A DNA stretch of 49,616 nt from Ectocarpus siliculosus. Lineage: Eukaryota > Sar > Phaeophyceae > Ectocarpales > Ectocarpaceae. The notes below the pieces were generated by a model. It had not been told where the DNA came from. It worked only from the letters and a program-made list of their open reading frames with translations, and made no database searches. The stretch covers positions 1,602,285 through 1,651,900 of the forward strand of contig FN649742.1 in the NCBI GenBank assembly GCA_000310025.1, given 5' to 3'. The first letter of the stretch is position 1, and every line of letters starts with the position of its first letter. Below are positions 1-14,660 of this stretch, piece after piece. The translations under genes were made by a program, and so were the position numbers.

Positions 1-22
1 CCCAATCCGGAGGGCAAACCCC

Positions 23-45
23 GGGGGGGGGGGGGGGGGGGGGGG
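23..45. repeat. Poly-G run near window start
   Basis: An uninterrupted run of 23 G. Similar G or C runs adjoin both N gaps and the right window end, so this probably marks a contig or read edge rather than a biological feature. Bases 46-323 behave as intron sequence upstream of the first recognisable exon. Confidence 0.8.
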
Positions 46-260
46 TCATGGAGTTCTTCTTCGCTTCGGCGTTTTGTGGTTGGATGATTGATTGTTTGCC
101 GCGCACCCTGCTCGTTGAGAAACGGAACAAATTTTCCACTCTCCATGCGCGTTATGGCAGCGAGGTTTTGCCAGCGCGCATGCGAGAGATGAATGTGTCC
201 GACCCAGCGTGTCCTTGCTTGAACCTCAACTTGTCTCCCCGTGATTTGTTCTTGTTTTTG

Positions 261-312
261 CCTTCCTGCCTGCCTGCCTGCCTTCCTGCCTGCTTGCCTG
301 CCTGCCTGCTTG
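261..312 (+). repeat. CCTG-type microsatellite in a polypyrimidine tract
   Basis: Imperfect tandem CCTG/CCTT/GCTTG units directly upstream of the exon that starts at 324. It probably serves as the pyrimidine tract of that acceptor (the intron ends gacggccag at 323). Confidence 0.7.
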
Positions 313-323
313 GTGACGGCCAG

Positions 324-3300
324 GGTGGCTCTTGAGCTTGTCGCGTACTCGTACGAGCCGTCTCAGATCAAGGACTTGGAGTTGCGTTTCCGAGAGGTGA
401 GAGGCTCCAAGCCGGGACGAAAGACTAAAGGGTGGTATCTACAGTAGTACCATGGAATGGAGCTGTCACAGCAGTACCCTGGCATGGAGCTGCCCCCCGC
501 CCCCGCTCTCGTTCTTGATGCCGAAGTTTTCTTGTCGATGCTGACGTCAAGTTACATACTTCTACATGCTTACGTATGCGCTGGGAAGACCGTAGGTGGG
601 ATGTTGCTTTTATGGTAGCGATCGCGTTAAGAGCTAGGTTTGTAAAACACGATTTTATCACAGGCTGCTGCCATGGTACATATGATTGGTGCATGAAAAA
701 TCGGGATGACGAAGGGTGGAGAGACGATAAAAAGGTACTCGAATTTCGAGGCGACGCCTGGGCGGAGACGCCAAAAACGCATGGGAACGAGAGCGTGAAA
801 ACGAAACCGCTGGTTAAGGAAGATCACCATCACCACAACCATCACCGTCTTCGTCGTCGTCCTCCGTAGCACCCATGACCACCGTCGTGTCATGTGTGAT
901 GCGATGACTCGAACGAAGATTAGATCATGTCACACGAGGGGCCACGCCCCGCCTCCGGCACTTGGTGCTTGTCCCTAACTCCTCCCTGTTGCCGCCTCTT
1001 TCCTCCTCGCCTTTGGCGCGTTCGTTGCGACGGAACGGAACACTGCACCCGGGCGGACGGGCGACCGTCGATGACGACGATGATAATGATGACGGTGGTG
1101 GTGGCGTTCGTGACCGGGGGGGGGGTTGTTGTACGCCCGTCTGGTCTGCCGTCGTCATCGAAGATGGACAAGACGGGCAGGGGGTTTGTGACGCTCGCGG
1201 ACTTCAAGGCCGCGGTCATGGAGCTGAGACTCTCCATCGCTCAGAAAGAACAGGGGGGCAAGAGTGACTTAGAATCGGGCGTTGCAGCAGCAGCAGCAGC
1301 AGCAGGGCTGGGCGAGAAGCCGGCGGGGGGGGAGCCAACGAACCCGGAGGTAGTGGCACCAAGCAACGGCAGACCGGTGGGGGGGGGAACGGATAGTCGA
1401 GAAGATGCAGAAGAAACACGTGCAGCCGTGGCACCAGCGCCTCCTCCTCCTCCTCCCGCTGCTGTCACCGCGCCCGACGAAGAGAGGCCGGTAGCGGCAG
1501 GGGCAGAAGAGGGGGCGACGAGAGAGGAGGCGGTTGTTGGAGACGCGGAGGTAACGGGTGATAGTGGCACCAGCGGTGAGGGGGGGGCGGCGATAGCGAT
1601 AGCGACAGAAGACAACGGCGAGAGAATAGATGGCCCGACGGCAGAAGGGGAGGAGGAAACAACGGCGGAGGCGGAGGCGGAGCGAAGAGGGGAGGAAGAG
1701 GCGAGTGGCGGGGTGGGGGCTGGTTTGAGCGCCGGGGCGGAGAGCGAGGTAAGGTTGCGTTTGTTGTCCTTTGTTTCCTCCCCCAAGGGAACTCGCCGAC
1801 AAAACGCAGCCACCCATGGTTACAATTCAGGCGAGAGTTGAAAGTTCGTGCGTGTGCCAGAAAAGCTAAGGCAACACACACACCACCAGCCGGGAGGGAT
1901 GGCCGTCGAAAATGAATCGAGTCGCGGTGGTGTTAGACTTGACGGCGAGAAACGCCTCTCTACAACGAAACCGTGCGGTTCAGCAGAGGGGTTGTATTAG
2001 TTATTGGCAGACCAGGCGGCAAGGAAGAGCGAGATGATCCCACAGCCATCCGAAAGTTAAAGGAGGCGTGTTTTTGTTGTTAGTGTTGTTGCGGTCGTCA
2101 CTGCCGCTGCTTTTGTCTTGCTTTCGGCGGAAAATCGCCACACGTGTGCGCACTCCATGGTCAGATGATACTGTCGGCGTGCACCTATGGAGAGGGTGGG
2201 TGACCGACCGCCGAATGTTAATGTTACTGTTAGCACCGCTGCTGCTGCTGCTGCTGCTGCTGCTTTTTTCATCTGCCCCCGCGCAATTGAATTTCGTTTG
2301 TCAGCAATAGGGCCGTACGTATCCGCCATCAGGACTGGTGTTAGTTAATTTCGCAGTGCTGTATTGTGGGTCCGGAAAAAATAAGCGAGGCCCGTACCCG
2401 TTGGGGAATAGTTGGCTTCTTTCGAACAGAAAAGAGACTCCTCTTGTTCCAGAGGTTGCAGCGAAAAGTACCGTCAGACATGGTGGGCGGTAGGCAGACC
2501 AATTGATTCACGTTGGTCCGGCTGGCTTGAGAGCAATATTGACGTAGTTGTTTATTTTTAACAATGAACCCGCGTGTTTTTTTATCTCCTCAAATAGCAG
2601 CAGCAGCCTCAGCAGCAAGAGCGAAGATCCACGACGACGTCGTTGGTGTCGATGGAGGAGGTCGGTGCGCTCGTGAGCGGGCTAAGCGGCAAGGGCTTGA
2701 GCGCAGACTATCCTCTGGACCCGTCCGAAAGACGGCTGTACCGCAAGCAGAGCAGCAGGTCGCGCACCATTGGAGGCCTGGATGAGGAGGGGGTGAGTGC
2801 CGGGTAGGTGGTAGAGTGCATTCACGGGAACGCATGCAGTAGTCGTTAGACCATATTGACCTCTCGCACCCTTGCAATGCCGAGACGGAGCGATATTGAC
2901 TGGTTTTACTTGGGAGCGATAAGGGTGGGACACGCCGCGTGCTTTCGAATAAAGAGGAACTACGGCAGCTACAGTGCCGTGCCTGGTGGATCCAGGAAAG
3001 ATGAAAATCTCTGCTTTCTTGGCACAGCGTTGAAGAACATAAGTGGGCGGATTTCCACGAGCATCGAATCACGCCCTCGCCCCCAATATTCATTGCCATT
3101 GTTCTGATGTGTTGTTGTGGCCGTTGTGGCGCAAATCAATGTGCCTCTCTGTACACGTGTGTCTTTCTCACTTTCTCACCTCCAACTCTCTTTTCTCTCC
3201 CCGCCGCCCTCCCCCCGCCCCGTCTCTTGTCTCTCAGGTGGAGCGTATCTTCGAGGCGATTGACGTGGACAAGAGCGGCGAGATCAGCATCACCGAGTTC

Positions 3301-5125
3301 GTCGCGGCTTCCCTGGCGAAACAGCAGATCAACACCAGGGCCATCAAGGCTGCCTTCAACCGACTAGACTACGGCCGGTAAACCGGTCAACGCTAGGCTG
3401 CACAGCAGCAGTACTACAACAATATTTTTTTGGTTTATTCTATTTTTACCTTTTATTTTTTTTCTTCTTCATTGCCCTCGTGCCTACGGCAAGGATGGAG
3501 ACGAAAAAACTGCTTCGCTCCGACTTCGACCAACGTAGCGGTGACCCTGACAGACACACTATGGACACCACCACCAGCACCGATCGTTACCGAATTATGA
3601 CGTTGGATCACCCCGGGGACCAACCTTACGCTACAACCCATCCCTCCCCTCTTTCGGACGAATGCTTACGTGAATAGGACGGGGCTGATAACGGCGGCGG
3701 ACATGAGCATGTACCTGGGTGAGACCTTCGACGAGAGCAAGATGCAGCAGTACATGAGGGAGGTCTCCAGCCGGGAGGATGGCTTGGTGGGTCTGCTTTT
3801 TCGTCGCGGCAGGCGCAGCTCTCTCGTCTCGTTATTCCTCGACGACAAAGAACAACGACCTTAAGAACCACCGAAAGACTCAACGACTCAAAATGAGCCC
3901 AGCAGCACCTTTATCTGCGAAGCACCAGATGGTTCGCAACTGATGGTTCTTTTGGTCTCGAAATCAACCATCGTTGGCGTGGTTAATACCCCAAGCAGAA
4001 GTGCTGTTGTCGCGTGAGGTTGTTTCAAGCGCGGGGTTGTTTGTTGCTTCTCTTTGCTCGTTCGCGGCTCCGGGAGCTCCAAACGAGGGGCTCGCGCTTT
4101 CCACCTTGGCCTCCGCAAAGTTTTCACACGCCAATCGCCTCCCGGTTGGCTGACAGGCAGATTTATTGACCTTGACGTTTTTGTTGTGATTTGTTGTCCA
4201 TGAAATCAAGTCTGCCCTCGATATAACTTGCCAGAAAAGCTGCTTGTTGTGCATTCATTCCCCCAAACCCGCTGCTACTCGCCCGCTTTCTCATCGCCTG
4301 CCTGGGGTAGGACTTTTATTGGTGGCGGTTTGTTGTATTGTACGCCTGCCGTTCGTTATCAGGTTAATCTGGAAGATTTTTCCAAGTGTCTCAAGGCGCA
4401 CGTCCTGAAGAAGGAGGGCTCCTCATCGCGAGGCAGCTCAAGAAGGTGCAGTAACACACAAAACATGCAGGACGCCTTTTTTTTTTTTTTTTTCAGCATT
4501 CCTCCGTTCTCCTCTCTCCTCTTCTTCTCGGCCTCTCTCGCTCGCCGGCCGTTCGGTTGGCCCGCGACACGCACGGGCGTGTTGTAACTTAGGGCTTGTG
4601 GCGTGTTATGATGACAAGGAAGGCTTCCGTACGAAACAGAATGCCGACATCTCCGCAGCGTTGTTGTTGTTCTTGTTGTTGCCGTTATTGTCGTTGTGGT
4701 CGTCGCCGTTGTCTCACTCCCACAAGCCGTGCTGCCCTCCGCGACCCGGCGGTATACCTCTGTCTTCCGGGGTCAGATATCCACGTACAAGTGCTATCAC
4801 AAACCTACCAAATCTGTTTCGTCGGACATGTGCAAAACCCTAGAAAACTATGAGCTGATGCGAGAACACAACTACAGGCGTAGCATACGTTGAGCGCATT
4901 TCACCAGACTCTGACACCTCGAGATAGAACGCCCCACAAGTGAAAGTGTGCAAGACAGGAATACGTTACAGTCCTTCCACGGTTCTTAATAGGTATGAGC
5001 TGATCTGACCCTGTATTCTTAGCGTCCTGTACTCTACCATGTTTTGATTTACTGATGAGAGAACCTCCCCGGCTACTTATGGCAGGGTGACGAACGAGAG
5101 CATTGACCGACCAAAGATGAACTAG
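324..5125 (+). CDS. CDPK-like protein, C-terminal four-EF-hand domain (5' partial)
   Basis: Exons read by phase: 324-396, 1164-1748, 2598-2792, 3238-3377, 3678-3786, 4363-4445 and, less surely, 5086-5125. The segment ALELVAYSYEPSQIKDLELR resembles the junction after the kinase domain of calcium-dependent protein kinases. Four EF-hand loops follow: DKTGRGFVTLAD, DVDKSGEISITE, DYGRTGLITAAD and SREDGLVNLED. Loops 1 and 2 have good Asp/Glu ligands; loop 4 starts with Ser and is probably weak. By family knowledge such a domain would bind calcium and relieve autoinhibition of an N-terminal kinase, which is not in this window. Loops 1 and 2 are separated by roughly 225 residues of Ala/Glu/Gly/Pro- and Gln-rich sequence (most of exon 2 plus exon 3), instead of the usual short linker. 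An alternative last exon starts at 4878 and stops at once. It could also be a kinase-less EF-hand protein. Confidence 0.75.
2237..2262 (+). repeat. CTG trinucleotide repeat in intron
   Basis: About eight CTG units inside the intron 1749-2597 of the EF-hand gene. I see no coding role. Confidence 0.7.
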
Positions 5126-6885
5126 AGCGAGAAGCCGGCGTGTCTTGGAACGGCGCTCCTTGGAACGGCGCTCGTTCGCGGAAAAGTGGAGTTCGTTTGG
5201 CCCTGCCCGGGGAGCCTCAAGCGCAGCAGATCGGCAGCAGTATCAGTAGCAGCAGCAGCAACAGCAGCAGCAGCAGCGAGCGCAATGAGTTGACGCCAAC
5301 ACCGCTACCCAGTGCCTGGTGGCCGAGAGGCTGAGGGGGGTGTCCGCCGGTGGCAGTCCGACGAACGGATCGTCGGCTTCATGGATGGTTCCGTTCCAAC
5401 GGGGATTGGTTGGAAACCCGAGGGTGGTGTGGCGTGCGTTTTCTTGTCGCCGTTTCTCTCGCGCAATGGTGGCTGGTGGCTCTTCTTTCTTTCTTGTTCT
5501 TGTTGTTGGCTTTTGTCTTGTCGACGTTCCGACTGCCCCGTGGTGAGGCGTTGAAGCACAAGAAATCTGCGTGTGGCAGAGCAAAGAGTTTGTGCTCCTG
5601 GAACGACGCATGTCGGCGTTTTTCATTAGCTGGTGCAGCTGTTGCTGTTTGCTGCTGCTGCTGCTGCTGCGGTGTGTAATAAGGCAGCCGACCGGCGCCT
5701 TGAGAAATAGTGTAGACGGAAAGAGACATTGTACACTAAATGATAAAATATAGGAGTATACAAGATTGCGGGAGTTAGGTAGCTTACCTCCCGGGGGCGA
5801 GGCAACAGGACATGGCCAATGTCATCGCGGTCGCATCGTTGCATCTCAACGTCATGACGTTCGGTAGTGAGTGCCGGTTTTGCGTACAACCTGCAGAATT
5901 TTGCGTCATGTGCGGGGTATTTTGTTTGTCGCCGTGACTTTTCGCGGGTGTGTGAGTAGGTGCGTTGAGGCTAGGGACGTCTTCGCAGCAGGTCCTATTG
6001 CTGTAATCCGCTGCGTTTGATCACTCGCTCTTATGTATTCGTGTCGCCCATGGTCTGTGTGGGACTTATGTGCGTTGCGCAGGAATCAAAACGGAAGTCT
6101 TCCTGTTTTTTGCACAACAGTTTTTTGTATTTCTTGCGAAGGCTTTCTTCGCGCGGAACACGTCCCCGGGGTGTAGAGCCAATTTTTTCAACTTTGGGCA
6201 TCGAGCACAAGCGCCACGGGCGACTGGTGGTCCTCGGGCGTGCGCGGAAATGTACCGACGATCCCCTGCGTGCCTCTGACAAGGAAGCGTGAGAAAAGTC
6301 TCGCTTCTGCCAGCGAAAAGATATGTATCCCCAAGCACGAAAACGCGCAAAATGATACCATACATACCATACACATACTGAATGATACTAACAAAATGTT
6401 TCTTCGTTGGACGTCATGCCACAGCAGTACACCCACTCTGGTGTGGTGCCAGACTCTATTTCTTCGCTACTCGTTCGTGTCGTTCGTTGGGGGTTTTGAC
6501 GGCGTTGCTGAGCGGGGTGTCTTGCCCCGCCCCACCTCTCGTCGTCTTGGAGTGCTTTTGGAGCGGTCGGGAAAACTAAGCTTTGAAATGAGCCAGACTT
6601 TGTGTTGGCAGCATGTGTCAACCTGCAGCTGGTTGTGCTTGCTGAGAAGTTGAACGCGGACACGGCCAAGATATGGCACAGGATGAAACGATGAGGCTCC
6701 ACCTTCTGCTGAGAGCGTGTATACTCAGGTACCGTAACGTGAACGATAGAATGGCTTGCGCTGCGGGCAAATCCAGCTGAAGATGTCTTGTGGAAACGCG
6801 AGGCTCCCGTAGAGGGCAATCAGACAGAGATTTTGTATTCAAGGTCCGTGAAAACCCTTGAAGGCCATGTCGAGCTCGTGAAAGG
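5126..6885. other. Intergenic / probable 3' UTR region, no convincing gene
   Basis: This lies downstream of the EF-hand gene stop at 5123-5125. It holds CAG-rich sequence at 5223-5280 and a CTG repeat at 5648-5671. Reading frames here are short and overlap on both strands without protein character. It most likely contains the long 3' UTR of the plus-strand gene and that of a converging minus-strand gene. Confidence 0.5.
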
Positions 6886-6973
6886 TTAGTAGAGGAATTC
6901 GTCAATCCACTGTTCTTTGGTGTTCGCCGCTTCCAGGTTCATGACTTCACAGACAAGTGCGTAGAGTTTTTTT
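6886..6973 (-). CDS. Candidate terminal exon, unidentified protein
   Basis: After an acceptor ending acaacctttcag (reverse strand), a 28-residue frame contains LYALVCEVMNLEAANTKEQW and runs to a stop at 6888-6886. Its composition is that of real protein, not of the low-complexity shadows around it. It would need an upstream exon ending in phase 2. I do not recognise the family. It may be the 3' end of a minus-strand gene that reaches 9671, or a remnant of a mobile-element protein. Confidence 0.38.
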
Positions 6974-7246
6974 CTGAAAGGTTGTGTAGGCTGCCCAAGA
7001 CCGCTCGATGCGGCGTACACCCGACGCTTTCACGCTACTCCTGCAAAGCGTGTGGCCTGTTTCAATTGGTTTGAGTTGCTTGTAAGGGGCTACAGCGATG
7101 CGTAATCGAACATCTGCCTCGCCAGTTTGGAAGGTCGAGGCGTGCTGCTGTAGGTCGCGTAGGCTCAAAACGGACCTTGTAACGGCCCAAATGTCAACGC
7201 CCAATACCTCTTCTGAGAAACTACGGGTAGTTATCCACACACGACT

Positions 7247-7375
7247 TCAAGTATGTGCGAGTGGAACTCCATGGCACGGGCCAGTCGCTACTCCCAGAAA
7301 GGGTTGTTCGTTTCCCCCGGCCTCCACGTAGAGCAGCATCCCTTCCAAATCGGTTTGATCTAGATCTTCGACCGT
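7247..7375 (-). CDS. Exon-like reading frame, unidentified
   Basis: A minus-strand frame preceded by AG at 7377-7376 reads TVEDLDQTDLEGMLLYVEAG and continues to a stop at 7249-7247. It looks protein-like but links to no neighbour by phase. It could be an exon with a donor before the stop, or part of a decayed gene or transposon with the 6886-6973 segment. Confidence 0.25.
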   Translation of the reverse strand, partial: TVEDLDQTDLEGMLLYVEAGGNEQPFLGVATGPCHGVPLAHT

Positions 7376-8101
7376 CTGCGTTTGAGACCACCTAAACTAC
7401 TATCGAGGGGCCTCCTAGTGACTCGGGGTTGTTTCTGGAGGCGACCGGCCTTCAACGGTTCCGCCTTCCAGGCTATCCAGGCAGAAGGGTTGGCACTACC
7501 ACAAGGCTAAGCTACTTCACTCCAAAAGTGTCTTGCACTTCACGGAAAGGATGCTAGCACGAGCTCCTCCGCACGAAACCCACGAGGGTCTTAAAAAACG
7601 AGTTCAAGGTTTCGTGTGAGGAACCAACAGCAACCTCATTAGCGCTCTGGTAATACTAGCTCGTTCTAGGAGGCACTTTACTTTATGTTTCCAAATTTCC
7701 GAAACGACAATACATGCATTTCGGGAAAAGCGTTGGCGTTGCAAAACCCGGTTGCAGTACAACGGCCCTACCACTACTGTAGTACCTCTTGCGCTACCAA
7801 ACGCAACAATGACGCACCTCTACTATGTAAAACGAAAAATTCAATGCCAATGTTTTCGCCTCCCGCACCCTTCACCTTCCCGCAACCCCATGCACTTTTC
7901 TACGGAAATGTCCCCTGTAAAGCGCTTATCGGTCTATAACCCTCCGCTCCCGCGATTCGCCGACTCTTCGCCTGGCTTCGTCTTTCATCGCATCACCCCT
8001 CTACGACACGTGAAAAATGATCACCATCAGCTTCTCTTTACTACACACACTCGTTGTGTTGTCGGTCCAGGTACCGACGGGGCGGTAGCTGCAGAGACAT
8101 A

Positions 8102-8676
8102 TTAGCAAGGCTGTCGTACTGAGGGAACTGGGTCAGACGAGACGACCGTGGCGGGCAAGGGCCGCGAAACGTTGCCTGGGTTGACGTTGCCATCGTCGCC
8201 GCCATCGTCTTGTCCATCTTCCGAAGGAATGTGGCACTCATCGTACGACACGGGACGGAGCACGTTCTTTACGAAGACTTGCTGCTGTTGTTGCGGTTGC
8301 TGTGGCCGCTGCTTGTGCTGGGTAGCACGTTCAATGTCATCAGACGGCGGTATGTCACAAGGCTTTGCGTTCGCCGCTGCTCCTGCCAGCACCCCCAGTG
8401 CTTCATCGTGGGCGGATTCTAATGAGGAGATGGGTTGCATGCCGCCAGCAGAACCACCGCCACCGCCACCACCTATTCCGTTTCCAAGTCCGTCGTTGCC
8501 GACCTTCGGGGAACCAGGTCTGCTACTTGACGCGGAGCTCAATAGCTGCCTCAAAGGCGAGTGCGACCTGGTCCATCTTTGCGACGAGTTGTCACCGCCA
8601 CCGTTACATTCTCTTCCTCGCTTATGCTGCTCGTCGATGGCTCGTGAAGAGGAAGAACCCCCTAGCGCTGCTGCTT
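8102..8676 (-). CDS. Candidate exon of low-complexity protein, unidentified
   Basis: An acceptor (pyrimidine-rich, ending gggaacgacag on the reverse strand) at about 8677 opens a 190-residue frame to a stop at 8104-8102. It contains Gly runs, a Gln-rich stretch (PQQPQQQQQ) and the ordinary-looking segment VFVKNVLRPVSYDECHIPSE, then an Asp/Gly-rich tail. A gtacga donor just before the stop could splice it onward. The function is unknown. It may share a gene with the candidate first exon at 9671-9535. Confidence 0.35.
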
Positions 8677-9534
8677 CTGTCGTTCCCGGGCAACAGAACA
8701 ACAAGTATGGTTTACAGGCGCATTGAATTATCGCGTAATAATATGATTCGGAGGTAGGGTGCCTTTTCAACTTCCTTTTGGAAATTATGAAACCATTGAG
8801 TTTTTTACGAGATGGTTTGCGGTTGGTTTTTGTGTCTCCTTGGAATTAATGAAATAATATACACATTCGGTGCTTCTTAGCCCCCTTCTCGTTGATGACC
8901 CGGTGTGTGGGATATTCTTCGACTGTCAAGCATCGACCGTGCTACCCTGCTGGTCAATTCAAGAAATTACGCTGTACATCATGTCCTGGATATTCCAGGA
9001 GAATGACGCACATCAAGTGAACTCATAATGTTTGGCAGTGAATGTAGTCTGCTAGTCTAGACTTTGTTTTGAACACCGGAAGTCCTCTAGCAGTGTATCG
9101 GGGTTGATGCGTGCAGAATACGACTGCGCAGGAGAACCAAATAGAGCTTGTATGAACAGGTGGGTCAGAACGAACCCAAGTCGAAGTCCGTGCAGAACCC
9201 CTTGAATACCACGTCATCGTATTCTTATATTGACAAATGGGAAGCTACATGTACGAAGACCAGTTCAGAGAGATGCCAGATAGGGTTAACTTGGTCATTT
9301 TGCTTCAGAATAATGCTGGACATACACAATGAAGGAATAAGAAAAACACACAGAAAGACCACCCATTCGAGACATACCCACAGTCTAACGGGATGTGGTG
9401 GAGTCTTTTCAGTGAGTGGAGGGAAACCGGCTGGGTACTGGACTTATTTCGAGTCTTTTAAGTCTATACACTGATGATTTATACGAGTGATATACACAAT
9501 GCAACGCCGTTTGTGAGCGATAGGCCTCACGCAC

Positions 9535-9671
9535 CATGACAAGAAACCGGCGTAAACCGCTGGTGGAAGACTCCCCAACAAGGAATTTATTGCTTCTTCA
9601 CCTTGCTCGGGTTTAACGCGTACCACGCCAGTGGCCCTCTCCACCACGGCTGCCTCTTCAAAACTAGCCAT
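9535..9671 (-). CDS. Candidate first coding exon, unidentified protein
   Basis: From ATG at 9671 the frame reads MASFEEAAVVERATGVVRVK and then PEQGEEAINSLLGSLPPAVY, ending at a good donor (TG|gtgcgtgagg) in phase 2; a poorer donor nearby would give phase 1. The N-terminus looks natural and lies head to head with the JMJD4-like gene 437 bp away. I do not recognise the family and could not join it securely to a downstream exon. Confidence 0.32.
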
Positions 9672-10107
9672 GGCGCACCGAGCAGCAGCCGCGCGTTTCT
9701 CTCGGCGTGACGCACCCCCGCACACGGAACAACCCCGTGTTGACCCCCGTCTCTCGGACTGGAAGAGGAACAAACGCAGGGTCCCTTCCCTCGCACAGGG
9801 GCAGACCGACTGGCACTGCTCTAAGCACCACAGGTAGACCAATGTTGCCCAGAAGTCTTCCCTGTTCCGCAGCAACTGCCCAGAGCCCAGAACCGTGCTA
9901 CGACGGTGCGCACATCAGCGACATCATGGATCATGGAGCCAGCGCCAGCAGGAACCTCGGGTGCGGTGGAACTCGAAAAGGTACACGGAGGATGTTCGCC
10001 AAAGTCGACAGTCCCGTGTGAAAAGCGAGAGAGATGGGCGCATGGTGCATGGGCGCGCATCGACGCACGGCGGCGGGAAGCAGCTGGAAGGACTAAGACG
10101 GCGTGGG
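9672..10107. promoter_or_regulatory. Probable shared 5' region between divergent genes
   Basis: A 436-bp interval between a candidate minus-strand start (9671) and the JMJD4-like ATG (10108). No TATA-like box or other specific element could be singled out. The assignment rests on gene orientation only. Confidence 0.3.
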
Positions 10108-13882
<3,775 letters not shown>

Positions 13883-14660
13883 CCGCCCGAGTTTCCAAGG
13901 GTGTGCGGATAGATGGCAATAACTCAATACGACACGAGGCGATGCCTCAAAGATCGGGGTTTAAGCTGCGTGTGTGTGGGTACGGCGACAACCGTCGTTC
14001 CTCGCGCACTCTGTCGCGTGGCGAGTATCGGCTGATGCCGCAGGCCCGTGGCCATGCATGACGTTTCCTTTAGACGCACCGAGGATGCACACTCCACTAA
14101 TAGCGCACCTTCAACCATCCTCGCTCACGCCGAGAAGGAGGAGGGTTTCGCTAGCGACCGTTCTTTTACCTGCCGTCCAAATCCATGTCTGGCACACACG
14201 TCAACTGGCCCTCCCCAACTTTCACAGGCTGAACGATACTGCGGAAAACTTTCACAAGCTGAGCGCTACTGCGGAAAGCTAGGCAACGCACGGGGGTCGA
14301 GTGTTCAAGCGCGTGGTTCTTTCAATCGCCACCGGTAAAGCACCCGCAGAGAGCAACGACACAGGGAAGTGCAAACGGCGCAGCAGCTGGTACACCAAAA
14401 TACGGGGAGACGCTCCGCAATCCCGATGTCCCGCACACCCCGACCGAAGGAATATAGGGTTTCCGAATACTACATCATTCAAAGCGACATTAGTTCTATC
14501 TCTGCCCCCCCCCCCCTCATCACCGCGTATCAAATCCCGACGAATAAACGCCCTTCCCTCATGACGGTACACATCACACAGGTGGCCCCGCAAATGTCCA
14601 ACCAAAACCAACAAGCTAAGCATATGCTTCGTTCATACACAACAATAATAAAAGTTGCCA
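13883..14660. other. Intergenic region between converging genes
   Basis: It separates the stops of the JMJD4-like (+) and ZNF830-like (-) genes and presumably holds both 3' UTRs. No coding frame with protein character is seen. It contains the small tandem duplication at 14217-14276. Confidence 0.6.
14217..14276 (+). repeat. Two tandem 30-bp units
   Basis: Two adjacent copies of an aactttcacaRgctgaRcg...tactgcgga unit, differing at a few positions. Confidence 0.85.
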
